A stretch of 64,000 nt of DNA, from positions 7,900,491 through 7,964,490 of the forward strand of contig OY720345.1 of assembly GCA_963082975.1 (NCBI GenBank). The letters are read 5' to 3'. This document shows, piece after piece, positions 1 through 11,090 of this stretch; position 1 is the stretch's first letter, and the number at the start of each line of letters is the position of its first letter. The notes beneath the pieces are model-generated. The model ran no database searches. It saw nothing but the letters and a program-made list of their open reading frames with translations, and was not told the origin of the DNA. The DNA is from Labia minor (lineage: Eukaryota; Arthropoda; Insecta; Dermaptera; Spongiphoridae). A program made the position numbers and the translations under genes.

Positions 1-91
1 CAACCACCAAATACTATGTACAACTCGGGGGTACAGGGGGCGGAGCCCCCGTCTAGGTGTGAAGAGCGCCGAAGGCGCTCTGAGCAGCTAG
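1..91 (+). mobile_element. 3' terminus of a Helitron, cut by the window edge
   Basis: The sequence carries two perfect triloop hairpins, GGGGGC-GGA-GCCCCC at 36-50 and GAGCGCC-GAA-GGCGCTC at 64-80, then CTAG at 88-91. A hairpin a few bases before CTRR is the classic 3' end of a Helitron. The segment is nearly identical to 2363-2456, the 3' end of the next element, and abuts that element's 5' end directly. The assignment follows from known Helitron end structure; no Rep/helicase gene is visible. Confidence 0.7.
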
Positions 92-204
92 TCTATATAT
101 ATAAAAAAAGGTTTTTGTCTGCACATTGCTCAGAATTTAAAAATTTTTGCATATCTTCGCGTTTCATGACCTCTAGAATCCAAAAGTGACTTTAGAATTT
201 TTCA

Positions 205-244
<40 letters not shown>

Positions 245-2456
245 CGGAAATTTACTATTTTATAGACTCTGAATTGGCTGAACCGATTTCTATGAAATTA
301 CATCACAATATTCTTATATACCCCTAGAGTAACATAGGCTATAAATTTTATTTATATGTCAACAATAACCGCAGAAATTAATTTTTTAAAGTTTATATAA
401 TTCTCCGTGTTGTTCATTCAAGAGCAGCTCGCGGCTCACTGTCGGCCTAGCGGAATCATTTCAAACAATGAATTATCATAGCTATTCCCAATCAAAGAAT
501 TATTATAATATTTCCCTTTTTATTTTAAATTCTAATATTCAAATATCAATTCAATTAGATAATTTATTCTATAAGTTCCCATTTTAATTAATTTAATAAA
601 ATATTTAGATCATATTTATATTAACTTAATTTTTATTTATTCTTTCTATATATTTGAATATATTTCTTTTCTATTTGAAAGTGAAAGGTTAAAAAATCTC
701 GCTAAGAACATTCAATATTTCTATACACAAATTATTCAAAGTATTGGCAAAGCGTATCACTCACAATCAGTTTAATTTGAAATTTTTATAAATTAACAAA
801 GTGAAAATTTTTATTTGTTTAAATTTTATTACAATGAATCAAAAAAAATTAAATATATAGATCACATGATTAAGCGAAGCAAGAAACTTGAGGGAAATAA
901 CTGTTGGACGGAGGTCGGACATGACAGAAACTGTAAGCGAAATCTTCATATTGCGACGAATAATTTTCAAATCCCCTAGCACCACCAGAATTAGATAAGT
1001 TTATTTTAAGGGAGGAAAATAACTATGATCTAAAAAAATTAATAAATGAACTTAATAATAAAAAAACAAATAAATCAATTAATTTAAATTAATACTATTA
1101 ATGAATGTATATATTGGTAATTTATCTATAGTTTTATACCGTTAATTTTTATAAATTGTCTCAAGTCTCTATTTTTGTATTTTCCCAAGTTTCATTAAAA
1201 TTAAAAATATTCAATAATAATCTAGCAATGAAAATAAAATATCAAAATGTAATGATCAAGAAATATTATACTATTATAACATAGAAAATACTTAAGAACC
1301 ATAGGCGGAGGAAATATTAGGAGATATCATTGCGGGTTCAGGCCAAATCGACCAACATTAATTAAGATATTATCATTATGACAGATATTAGGAAAAAAAT
1401 CGCGAATTCAATATTTCTGTTCACTAATTATTTGTAGACTTTAGTAAAACATACGCATGACTCAATATAGATCAGCATAAACTTTTTCAAATTTTGATCT
1501 TCAAATTTGTCTTGAAGGTAGTAAAGAAAAAATAAGATACGGAAATCAATTGTAAAATATTAGGTTACCCAGACGACTTAAATATAATAGGAGATTCGGC
1601 AATTGCAATTACAGATAGCGAGGAAATATTAATGGAGGTTTGAAATTAATAGTGATAAGAAAAAATATTTAGTAACAAAGAGGAAGAGTATTAACATACA
1701 AAATCTTAAGATACAAAATGTAGAATTTGAATATGTTGAAAAATTGAATGTAATCACAAAGGATAATAATATTTGAGAAGAATTTAAATCGGGGTTGCAA
1801 TCGGGAAACGCCTGTTATCTTGCAATAAAGAGGTTTATCTCATCAAAATTATATCAAAGGGAATATATAAAAAAATTATTTTGCCTGTAGGATAGGATTA
1901 TTCCCTGCATTTATTGGCCAAAGAAAGATGAGGTCACCGGGGAATGGGGGGAGACTGCATAACAAGAAATTGCATGGCCTCTCTGCATCTTCAGAAATAG
2001 TTAGGATTATAAAAGGGAAAAAGCTGCGATAGGCAGGGCACGTGGCTAGAATGGGAGAGGAAAAAGATATTGGTGGGGAGACCGATTGGAAAACGTCCGC
2101 TTGGAAAACCAATGACGCGTAGGAAGGGACGTAAGAGAGATGGGACAAGGGCTCAGGATAGGGACACTTGGAGAAATGTGGTTGTTGCGGCCAAGAACTT
2201 TCGAGTATCTTTGAGCCACATACATATATATACCATATACAATAATAAAATATATAATTAATTTACTGATTAAATAAAAATATATTTTAAATAAGAACAC
2301 AAAAAGAAATGAATGTTTTATGAAATATATTGATTGAAACAAAATGGATGAAAACCTTTTACTACTTTCAACCAAATACTATGTACCACTCGGGGGTACA
2401 GGGGGCGGAGCCCCCGTCTAGGTGTGAAGAGCGCCGAAGGCGCTCTGAGCAGCTAG
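92..2456 (+). mobile_element. Non-autonomous Helitron, 2.4 kb, carrying LINE remnants
   Basis: The element begins TCTATATATATAAAA at 92, directly after the CTAG of the preceding copy. It has a GTCT microsatellite at about 205-243 and ends with twin hairpins (2401-2415 and 2429-2445) followed by CTAG at 2453-2456 and a host T. The same 5' end recurs at 12586. No Rep/helicase reading frame is present, so it would need enzymes supplied in trans. Its interior holds a decayed LINE reverse transcriptase on the same strand. The 5' boundary rests on comparison of two copies only. Confidence 0.65.
1290..2215 (+). pseudogene. Decayed LINE reverse transcriptase inside a Helitron
   Basis: Across all three forward frames, recognisable pieces of an endonuclease-type non-LTR reverse transcriptase appear in order. 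These are a YHCGFRPNRPT segment (about 1320-1355), a DFSKTYA segment (about 1437), a YPDDL active-site-like segment (about 1564; usually YADD), and the C-terminal AGHVARM and GRPIGKRPLGKP stretches (about 2035-2110). Stops and frameshifts separate them, so the gene is dead. The C-terminal tail is also kept in the Helitron copy at 12586, which suggests the fragment belongs to the Helitron family rather than to an independent insertion. Confidence 0.7.
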
Positions 2457-3268
2457 TATCTTATATAATAATAACATTTAAATTCCAAGGCAGTCATTCA
2501 TCATATAAGGATAAAATTTAATTTTTAAATTAAATTATTTTCTTTAAATTTAATAATCTATTTTTTAATTATTCCACTGTATTTTTATAATGAATAGAAG
2601 GTTCTTTATGTTTAAAAATTTATTTACCTGTAAATAACTAAAAAATACAAGTTTTAGTGTGATGTTTGTATAGTTTGTAGAGTATCTCTTTTGAAATATT
2701 TATAATATATATATTTAAATTTATTGATTTATCAATTTAATAAGTAATTTATAAAAATAAATTAAACTTTATGATTTATTGTATATCAATGGGTTATGAA
2801 TATCTTTTAGGTTCTTCATTTAGATTAGATTAGATCTTAGAATAAAAAAAATGAAAAATTTAAGTACGTTTAAAAATATGTAAGATACCTAAATATTATA
2901 GTTTAATTTTTTCATCTTTACCCATATATATTATAATAATTAAATGACGTTATAATAATTATATCTATATAATATTGTATTAATAAACTTTCAGTATCTA
3001 AATTTAAATCAATAAATCGAAAACATTTTTCCAAAATCCCCTCTAGTCCACAATTATAAAAAAAAAAATTTTTTTTAATTGAATTTAAAATTCCTATTTA
3101 CTTTTAATTTAATACCAAAATGAAATATTGGAGCAATCGATAAATAAGAGATTTTTTTTTAATTTCTATTCATATATATAATATAAATTTTGAAAAATTT
3201 TATTTCTTAATTAATTTAAGCACTGATTAAAATACAATGTTTATTTAAAATATAAGTATACATAGGAT
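2457..3268. other. AT-rich sequence, nothing recognised
   Basis: The stretch is low-complexity AT-rich DNA with homopolymer runs. I see no plausible coding exon, RNA gene or bounded repeat here. Confidence 0.6.
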
Positions 3269-3519
3269 GACCATATTTTGAAAACACCAAATTGGGACAT
3301 TTTACCTTTTTTTAGAACCAAATTGAAAAAAATTCGGAAATGTTCAAAAGCTTAGTCCAGAAAAAGTTTTTACCTTTTTTTTAGAAGCAAATTGAAAAAT
3401 TTTTAAAAAAAGTACAAAATGTCCTAAATATTTCAAAAAACGGGACAATAGGCTGTCCCGAAGACTTTTTTCGGGACGCCGGGACAAAGCACTTAAGAAC
3501 GGCACGTTTGGTCACCCTA
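3269..3519. mobile_element. MITE with GGATGACCA ends and 12-bp direct repeats
   Basis: The element starts TAGGATGACCA and ends TTTGGTCACCC, imperfect inverted repeats. TATAAGTATACA occurs immediately on both sides, consistent with a target duplication, though 12 bp is longer than the hAT norm of 8. The interior holds repeated CCTTTTTTTAGAA blocks and a short GGGACA/TGTCCC palindrome near 3445-3485. A related interior segment lies inside another element near 21582. No coding capacity. Confidence 0.55.
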
Positions 3520-3539
3520 TAAGTATACAAATATTCATT

Positions 3540-3614
3540 CAACCCTCCTATATATGGAGGGGAGTGTGTTCCGCGTGAAAATCGCGTTCTGAGAGTACCA
3601 CATTAAAGGAGGGT
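3540..3614. mobile_element. 75-bp mini inverted-repeat element
   Basis: The ends CAACCCTCCT and AGGAGGGTTG are perfect 10-bp inverted repeats, and an inner hairpin (CCTCC-TATATAT-GGAGG) follows the left end. The GC-richer interior contrasts with the flanks. It may be a solo deletion derivative of a DNA transposon. The superfamily is unknown, and the flanking TATATA tracts obscure any target duplication. Confidence 0.4.
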
Positions 3615-4104
3615 TGACTATATATATTATAAATTATAAATTAAGAATTCATTCAAACAATTATATATTCATTATAAATAGAAGTAAATAAAGACTAAAG
3701 AAATTTTAATAGAAATATCTTTTTTTTTAATTTTTGAAACTATACTATTAATATCTAATAAAATAAAAAAAAAAAAAAACATTAACAGTCAAATTCATAA
3801 ACAATTTAAACGAGTTGACTTTAATTTGTTTTTTGTTTTGACTAAAAAAATTGAAATTATTTACCTTGACTTATAAAGATTTTCATTTTTTACGTTTACA
3901 TGGAAAGTTAAAAGTGAAAGTGACATATTTATATATATTAAATAATAATAATCAACTAAATATATTATTTTATATTTTTTAAAAAAATTAAGAGTAAATA
4001 TAACTCCTATATATATTTAATATCAGTTTTTTTCTTTTAATATTGAGTTTTTCTCAACATTTTTTCAAACTAATTTAAATTCTATGAATAAGTTTCTTCT
4101 ATAG

Positions 4105-4453
4105 CATAGGTTCCCAAACTTTTTTTGTCGTGGACCCCTTGGCATGTTTTTCGGTTTTGGGTAGACCCCCTAAATTGATTTTGATATTTTATAAATGATT
4201 TACCTTTTTTCTTTTTTTTTTTTAGACATATTGGGGAAAAATCAAAAAATGTGTAAAAAGCCATGTCGGAAAAACGATTTGCTTTTTTTTAAGAGACCTA
4301 TTCAAAAAATCCATGTCGGAAAACACGTGGACCCCTAGACCTCCGTAGACCCTCATTTACATTTCATGGACCCCCAAATTTGATATTCGCTGCCGTGGAC
4401 CACCTGGAGGTGAAAATAGACCCCCAGGGGTCCAAATACTTTGGGAAGCTATG
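4105..4453. mobile_element. hAT-like MITE (GTGGACCCC family)
   Basis: The left end CATAGGTTCCCAAACTTT and the right end AAATACTTTGGGAAGCTATG are imperfect terminal inverted repeats of hAT style, each followed inward by GTGGACCCC-type GC-richer blocks. Flanking octamers ttctatag and tcctattc agree at 6 of 8 positions, a plausible eroded target duplication. Non-coding. Confidence 0.6.
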
Positions 4454-4810
4454 TCCTATTCTATTAAATTTATAATATTTGTGTGTTGTTACGATGAACT
4501 GGAAAAAAGACGTCAATTAACATTTTTTGCAAGGAGTGACTTCGTCCTTTACAATATTTTCAAGATTTCCAATTCATATATTCATATTTAAAAGCAACTG
4601 TACTCGTACAATTAAATCATTAATATATATTAATTAATATTCTTGGAAGTAAATATAACAGTTTTTTTTATTTCACATCAAAAATATTTTAATATTGTTT
4701 TTTTTATTTCCGCTATTAACTATTCAAATTTTAAGATTTTTTTTTTAATTCTCGCACGCACAGGTCAAAAATTTTCAATTAAAATTATGAAATAATGAAA
4801 CTTTTATTAT

Positions 4811-5400
4811 TTTTACTATCTTGTGCCAGAGATAGTAAGTATTGCGATCACGAAAATTTTCGATGTCGAGATTTTGATGTTTTTATACGTTTTGAAGGTT
4901 CCTGAAACATTTTCAATAAGGTTGAGAAAAATGTATGTAGACAAGATTACGCAAAAAACGGTTTGAGCTAGAATAATGAAATTTGATATACGGGAATTAT
5001 TCAAAATTCGTAGTTTTCTAGCAACTTTTGAGAAATGTAGCTCAACGGAAGTGGGTCATTACCTACAACGTTTTGATTTTTTTTCCTCTAAAGTGACCGT
5101 AAAAATAAAGATATAGGTTTGATAGTTTTTCACATGATTAAAAATTGTATAAAACTGCTATATATAGAATTTAAGCTTGATTGAATCGCTGAAAGTACCA
5201 GAATTAATTTTTAAACACTGCAAATCTCACGCGCCAACACGTGACATGGTGCCATCAGTAAAGAGCCAAACATGCGCTGATTTAATAAATATTATTTATT
5301 AATTTTAATTTATAATTAATTAAATTTAATTTAAATATATAATATATGTTAATTAATCCAATTCAAATTTGCGAGATAGTCGAGTGGAGACACTCCACTT
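4811..5400 (+). mobile_element. Helentron-like non-autonomous element (HINE), copy 1
   Basis: This is a member of a roughly 600-bp family seen six times full-length in the window. Members begin TTTTTACTATCTCG, carry an inverted match CGAGATAGT near the 3' end, a GT/GTAT microsatellite after about 130 bp in most copies, and a 3' hairpin GAGTG-GAGA-CACTC. Asymmetric subterminal inverted repeats plus a 3' hairpin are known hallmarks of Helentron-associated (DINE-1-like) elements. This copy lacks the microsatellite expansion and has lost two bases after the hairpin. Confidence 0.6.
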
Positions 5401-6511
5401 ATTTTTTAAATGTTTTTTTTTAGATAGGATATTCAAGAGATTGGCAATGTTTTAGTTTTTTAGATTAAATATACATTTCTGAATAATAATATTTTTGTCT
5501 TTTTAATTAAAATTTTCAATTGTTTACAAAATTTTAGTGAATTTCACCTGTAATATCTAAAGTGAAGTTAAAATGATTTATATCTCATTTCTGTGCAAAA
5601 TCAATTTATGTCGTTTTATTTTTTGTCATGCATTTAATGACTTAATCACGAGATGTCAATAAATATAAAAGGATATCAATACGAAAATTTTACATTGATT
5701 TAAGTGACATATTCTTCTGTTCATTTTTGACATATTACTATAAATTATAAATTATTTCATTAAATTATTTAAGTACATAATCTTTTAAGGAAATTTATTT
5801 CTTGTTAAAAGGGTAGAGAAGTGAGCTCTTTAGAAGATCTATATAATCTATACAGCTATAAATTATGTCCACCTACCATCAGAGGCATATATTAAGATAA
5901 GAATAGGAGTGAGAATATAAAAAATAATATATCTTATCTTATTATAATAGCAAAAATTGTATATATATATATATATATATATAAATAGAATATTTGTATT
6001 TTTGAAATATTAATTTTTTTTTGAAATTCGCACCATAGATAATATTTATAAAGAAAAATCGATCTGTATTGGTTTCAGCCTCAGGAAAAATCATTTTTGT
6101 TAGTTTTTTTTAAAATAGGAATTTTAATAATAGATAAAATGGCGTCAAACAACGCCGGATTCCAAAATATTATAATTACAATCAAATTAAAAATATTTAT
6201 TTTAATAATATTTTGAAATATATATTATGTTATATCCACAGGCCATACTTTTCTAAATTATCGGTGCATTAATACGTACGTTTAAGGGCTGTATGTTTTA
6301 TAACTATTTATTTTATTAAATTTATTTGAAATTGTTTCATATATTTTATCGGTTATTTATTTTACATTAAATAATAATCTTAATCATAAATATTCATAGT
6401 TGGTAAGGAATAATTTTTTTTAAAGTAAAGTACCGACCGCCAGCTCGGTAAACCAGGTATTATTCTATTAACATCGTAGGGGGAAATATAGGTGGTATAT
6501 TTATATATATA
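5401..6511. other. AT-rich intergenic sequence with a low-copy repeat
   Basis: The stretch has no coding potential that I can support. A (TA)n run lies at about 5958-5982. The segment around 5925-6060 (TCTTATCTTATTATAAT onward) resembles 63300-63400, so it is probably a small repeat family. Confidence 0.45.
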
Positions 6512-6850
6512 TGTAACAAAGTCACTGCTATATAGTACCCTTTAGTCACCGCCATCTGTTAGTGATATTGTTTGTATTATTTATAAGAATCAACTAACTA
6601 ATTTTAGAATGGATTAAAGACGAATATAAATTGTAATAGGATAATTTTTAATTAGAATTATTAGTTAATAATTTATATTTGGCATTTGTAAGAATTATCT
6701 GGAAGAATCAACTTTAGAATCGATTTCTTTACAGGTAATTTATATTTCTAATATTGTAAATAATCAATGTAAAAAAAAATTAATATTGAATAAAAATCTT
6801 TACAGAGAACGAAATCGATTTAGTTACCAGAATCCCTGAACATACTTATA
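6512..6850 (+). repeat. 5' LTR of the Ty3/gypsy element
   Basis: Starts TGTAACAAAG and ends near CATACTTATA. It matches the 3' LTR at every base I compared across 339 positions, which indicates a recent insertion. The exact right edge is uncertain by a few bases because of TA-rich flanks. Transcription control signals should lie here; no confident TATA box or initiator can be singled out in AT-rich DNA. Confidence 0.92.
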
Positions 6851-6876
6851 AATCGATTCTTTTCAAGATTGGAAAC

Positions 6877-7926
6877 ATGCCTTCTGATATAAAGATTCAC
6901 ATCGTTAAGGAATTTGAAGAAGGAAAATTGGTGAATAAAATCAAGACCATAAAATTTCTGGGCAGTGATGAAATATATGCATTCCCAACGGAGAGCCAGC
7001 ATGAAAGTGAACATCAGGACCTCTTTCAGCTAAGTACAGTGAAATTAGGATGTAAGAGTATGTTAAAACAGGGAAATTTCAGAAACATAAATATTGCATT
7101 GTCAGAAAAATTAAAAAAAAGATATTTAGATGAAAAAGATAATTTTATATTTGATGGATATATGCTGGAAGAAGTTTTTGTTGAAAATATAGAAAAATCT
7201 AATCCATTAGAGATGAAACTGGATTATAATTATGTGAATAAAATAAATTTATTAGAGATTGAAAAAAAATTTAATATTGAGAAATTCATAGGCATTCAAC
7301 AAAATGCTAAAGAATGGATAAAAACATTTGAAAGTGAATGTCATAGGCATCAAATAATAATAGATTCCATGAAAATACAAACATTGCGATTATTTTTAGA
7401 AGGAAATGCCAATGACTGGTACAGGATTAACAGTAAAAAAATTATTGATAGTAATTGGAGTGAATGGAGAGAATCCTTCTTATTAGTTTATGCGAGTAAA
7501 GGGTGGTCTGATGTGAGATATGCATATAAATATAGATATATGGGAGAATCGGTCATCGATTACTGTCTGAAAAAAGAAAGATTATTAGTAGAAGCTGAGC
7601 CTTCCATTTCAGAAACCTCAAAAGTAAATCATATTATGGTAGGTTTACCCATTCATATTCAGAATATAGTAGATAAAGATGAGGTGACAAATACCAACAA
7701 ATTAATTAATATGCTAAGAAAATATGATTGGGCTATAATAAAAAAGAAAAATAATGAAATAAAAACAGATATAAATGTCAAGAAGGTTCCTTGTTATATA
7801 TGTAAAGGATTGGAAAAAGGAGACCGATATCATCCAGTTGAGAAGTGTTTTAATAAAAAAATATATGATAAAAAAATTAGTATAAACTGTTTGGAAGAGA
7901 TGGTTTCGAATGAAAAAAACGTATAA
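6877..7926 (+). CDS. gag: Retrotransposon Gag polyprotein
   Basis: An intact 349-residue frame begins 26 bases after the 5' LTR. It should form the cytoplasmic virus-like particle that packages element RNA. Near the C-terminus (residues 306-324) is a zinc-knuckle-like motif, C-x2-C-x9-H-x4-C, with a longer spacer than the usual C-x2-C-x4-H-x4-C nucleic-acid-binding knuckle. The middle (about 125-230) has the charged and aromatic character of Ty3-type Gag capsid regions. The frame ends at TAA 7924-7926, directly after an A AAA AAC heptamer, so most translation should stop here and a minority should shift into pol. Assignment rests mainly on position and the knuckle. Confidence 0.85.
   Translation: MPSDIKIHIVKEFEEGKLVNKIKTIKFLGSDEIYAFPTESQHESEHQDLFQLSTVKLGCKSMLKQGNFRNINIALSEKLKKRYLDEKDNFIFDGYMLEEVFVENIEKSNPLEMKLDYNYVNKINLLEIEKKFNIEKFIGIQQNAKEWIKTFESECHRHQIIIDSMKIQTLRLFLEGNANDWYRINSKKIIDSNWSEWRESFLLVYASKGWSDVRYAYKYRYMGESVIDYCLKKERLLVEAEPSISETSKVNHIMVGLPIHIQNIVDKDEVTNTNKLINMLRKYDWAIIKKKNNEIKTDINVKKVPCYICKGLEKGDRYHPVEKCFNKKIYDKKISINCLEEMVSNEKNV
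7914..7920 (+). promoter_or_regulatory. -1 ribosomal frameshift slippery site
   Basis: In the Gag frame the bases read A AAA AAC, a canonical eukaryotic X XXY YYZ slippery heptamer. The pol frame is blocked by TGA at 7911-7913 and becomes open exactly at 7914. Slipping back one base therefore gives AAA AAA CGT and runs into the protease. The Gag TAA lies four bases downstream (7924). A short GC-rich stretch (about 7926-7936) follows and could aid pausing; no pseudoknot was modelled. Confidence 0.85.
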
Positions 7927-10900
7927 GCCCCGGCAGAACAATACCGTTAATAAAATTAAATGTAGTAATTAACAAAAATAAAAATATCAAAGCAGTATAT
8001 GATACGGGTTCAAATGTATCTCTTATTAATTATAAAGTGATTATGAAAGAAATAAAAAAAAAAATAAAAAGGGAAAATATTATATTTAAGACGATTAACG
8101 GGATAAGTTTTGTTGAAGGCCGGGCCCACTTACAATTGAAGATAAATGAAATTTCGGATACATTGAATGTTTATATAATTAAAAATAATAATTTTTCATA
8201 TGACATGTTACTTGGACTTGACGCAATAAAAAAATTTAAATTAATACAAAATGAGGAATTAAAAATATTTCAAAAAATTGGAAATGTTACAAAAGAAATA
8301 AAAGATATTGAAATTGATAATAATATAAATAGTCAAAATAATAGAGACAGATATAAAAATAAAAATATTGAATACAAAAGAAAAGATTATAAAGAAATAA
8401 ACTTGAATGAATACATCGACTTGGATGAATATGAATCCCATTTAAATCATTTAAATAAGGATAATAGAAATGAATTAAAAAAATTATTAATTAATAAAAA
8501 AAACATATTTGCTAAAGATAAATATGATACAGGGAAAGTAAAAAATTATGAAGCTGTGGTCAAATTGAGAGAATATAAATATATATCAAAGAAACCATAT
8601 AGAAGTTCTTTGCCTGATCAGAAGGAAATTGAAAAACAAGTAGAGAGGTTACAGGAGGCAGGTCTTATAGAAGAATCATCTTCCCCTTTTGCTGCTCCTG
8701 TAACAATGGCATACAAGAAGGATGAAGCTGGAAGAAAAAGGTTGTGTTGCGATTTCAGGGAATTGAATAAGTTAGTTGTACCAGAGAGTCAACCGTTTTT
8801 AAGAATAGAAGATATAATGGTAAAAGCAGGCGATTGTTCATGGTTTTCTGCGTTGGACATAAACTCGGCTTTCTGGTCAATTCCTGTAAGAAATAAGGAT
8901 AGAGAAAAATTAGGGTTTGTCACACAAAAGGGCCATTGGCAGTGGAATGTTTTACCTTTCGGATTAAGAATCTCAAGTAGTGTGTTTCAAAGGATACTCT
9001 CAAACTTATTAAGAAGAAATAAATTAGACAGTTTTTGTGTTAACTACATTGACGATATATTAATCTTTTCAAATACATTTGAGGAACACATGAAACATAT
9101 TGAGTTAGTATTGGATATGATTAAAAGAGAAGGATTCAAATTAAAATTAATAAAATGCATATTTGCAAAGAATTCTGTTAAGTATTTAGGACATATTATA
9201 GAAAAAGGGAGAATAATGCCTTACAAGGACAATCTCATAGCAATACAAAAATTTGAAACACCTAAAAGTAAGAAAAACATAAGACAATTTTTAGGAAAGG
9301 TAAATTTTTATTATAAATACATTGAAAATGCTGTGAAACTCCTGGAACCATTACATAATCTACTAAGAAAAAATGTTAATTTCAAATGGGATTGTAAATG
9401 TGAGGAATCTTTTAAATTAATAAAAGAGTATTTATGTTCGAGTCCCATATTAAAAATATATGATGAAAAAAAAGAGGTGTTCATATACACGGATGCAAGT
9501 GGAGAAGGTTTAGGCGCCGTCTTTAAACAGCCTGATGATGATGGTTTTCTACATCCAGTTGCATATTTCTCTAAAAAGTTGAGTAATGGCCAAAAGAAAA
9601 GAAAAGCTATTTATCTAGAGTGTTTGGCTATTAAGGAAGCAATTGTTTACTGGCAACACTGGTTAATAGGAAGAAAATTTAATATAATCTCAGATCATAA
9701 ACCTTTGGAGACTTTGCGTGTGAAAGCTAGAACAGATGAACCTCTTGGGGATCTTATGCATTATTTGTCTCAGTATGATTTCAAAATCATGTATGCACCA
9801 GGATCCTCAAATGTGGAAGCAGACTCTTTGTCTCGAAATCCAGTGTTAGAAAGTTTTGAGAATGAAGAGGATGTCTTAGAAGTAGTGAATTTAGTGACAA
9901 TGAATGAGATTATAGATGATCAGAAATTAAATGAGCATGAAATAAAAAAGTCAATTGACATAAATTATAAAGGTAATATTTACTTTAAATGTACAAAGGC
10001 AAATCTTAGAATATATATATCAGAGAGATTAGGTTTGGAATTGTGCAAGAAAGTTCACAAAATTTATGGACATATTGGAGTAAAACAAATGATAAAGATA
10101 ATAAGACCACAATATTATTTTAAAAAAATGGATAAAATGATTAATAATATATGTAAAAATTGTGAAATTTGCATTTTAAATAAGTCAAGAAAGGGCAGAG
10201 TTATTGGTTTATTGTCACAACTAGGCCCAGCTAAAGAACCATATGAAATAGTTTCAATGGACACAATAGGAGGATTTGCCGGAAATGGATCTAAAAAAAA
10301 ATATCTCCACTTATTGATTGATCATTTAACCAGATATATTTATGCAGTACCATCGGAGACACAATCAGCACGGGATTATATAAGATTAATTAAAAAAATA
10401 GAAAAGCCTAACAAAATAAAATTATTATTATGCGATCAATATAGTGCAATAAATTCTAGAGAATTTAAAAACTTTGTAAAAATCGAAGACATAAATATAG
10501 TTTTTACGGATGTAGATTGCCCGGAATCAAATGGAATGGTTGAACGTGTAAATCAGACGATTGTGAATAGAATAAGATGTAAAATAAATGAAGGAAATAA
10601 AAGATCTTGGGTGATTGTATTAAATGAGTGCATTGAGGAATATAACAAAACAATTCATACAGTGACAGGTTTTGCTCCAAAATATCTATTATATGGAATA
10701 AAATCAGAAATAACACCAGATAGTTTAGCGAGAGTAAGTAGTGTAAAAGAAGATAGAGAAGAAGCTATTAAAAACTCTTTAGTTAGTTTTCAAAAAAATA
10801 AAATTAATATTGACAAGAGGAGAAAGGAATTAAAATTTAAAAAAGGTGATTTAGTGTACATTGAAACAGGAAATAAGATAAACAGAAGAAAGTTGGATCA

Positions 10901-11021
10901 AATACGAATGGGTCCATTTCATGTGATAGGACAATTTTCAAACTCAATATATGAAATAGACTGTAAGAAAAAAGGAAAGGATTCCACATTAATTCATGTA
11001 AATAAGTTAATACCTTATAAA

Positions 11022-11027
<6 letters not shown>
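7914..11027 (+). CDS. pol: Retrotransposon Pol polyprotein (PR-RT-RH-IN)
   Basis: The frame is open from the frameshift site for 1037 codons; the first ATG-type start (8043) would cut off the protease, so frameshift expression is the better model. Counting from 7914: aspartic protease active site DTGS at residues 30-33; reverse transcriptase with YIDD at 378-381; RNase H beginning TDASGEG with Asp at 527; an integrase zinc region with H-x-H and CxxC (KNCEIC); and an integrase catalytic triad D783, D841, E877. The last two are separated by 35 residues, the D-x35-E spacing of retroviral-type integrases. A GPF/Y-type C-terminal segment (GPFHVIG) follows and no chromodomain is visible. No stops or frameshifts are present, so the element may be active. 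Confidence 0.94.
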
Positions 11028-11063
<36 letters not shown>

Positions 11064-11090
11064 TAATTTTTTTTGTGAGGATGGGGGAGA
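11028..11090 (+). other. Poly(A) tract and polypurine tract before the 3' LTR
   Basis: Pol is followed at once by a run of about 30 A residues (to about 11058), then T-rich sequence and the purine tract GAGGATGGGGGAGA ending at 11090. The purine tract is the expected primer for plus-strand DNA synthesis. The A-run is not a usual component and may have come from capture of a polyadenylated template or from slippage. Confidence 0.7.

Noticed and set aside
205-243. GTCT tandem repeats, considered as a CRISPR-like array.
   Set aside because: Simple tetranucleotide microsatellite without spacers, at the usual position within a Helitron-type element, in a eukaryotic genome.
8043-8051. Independent ATG start for pol.
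   Set aside because: It lies downstream of the protease DTGS motif (8001-8012), so starting here would delete the protease active site; frameshifting explains the open frame back to 7914.
11028-11090. An env-like gene after pol.
   Set aside because: Only 63 bases of A-tract and purine tract separate pol from the 3' LTR.
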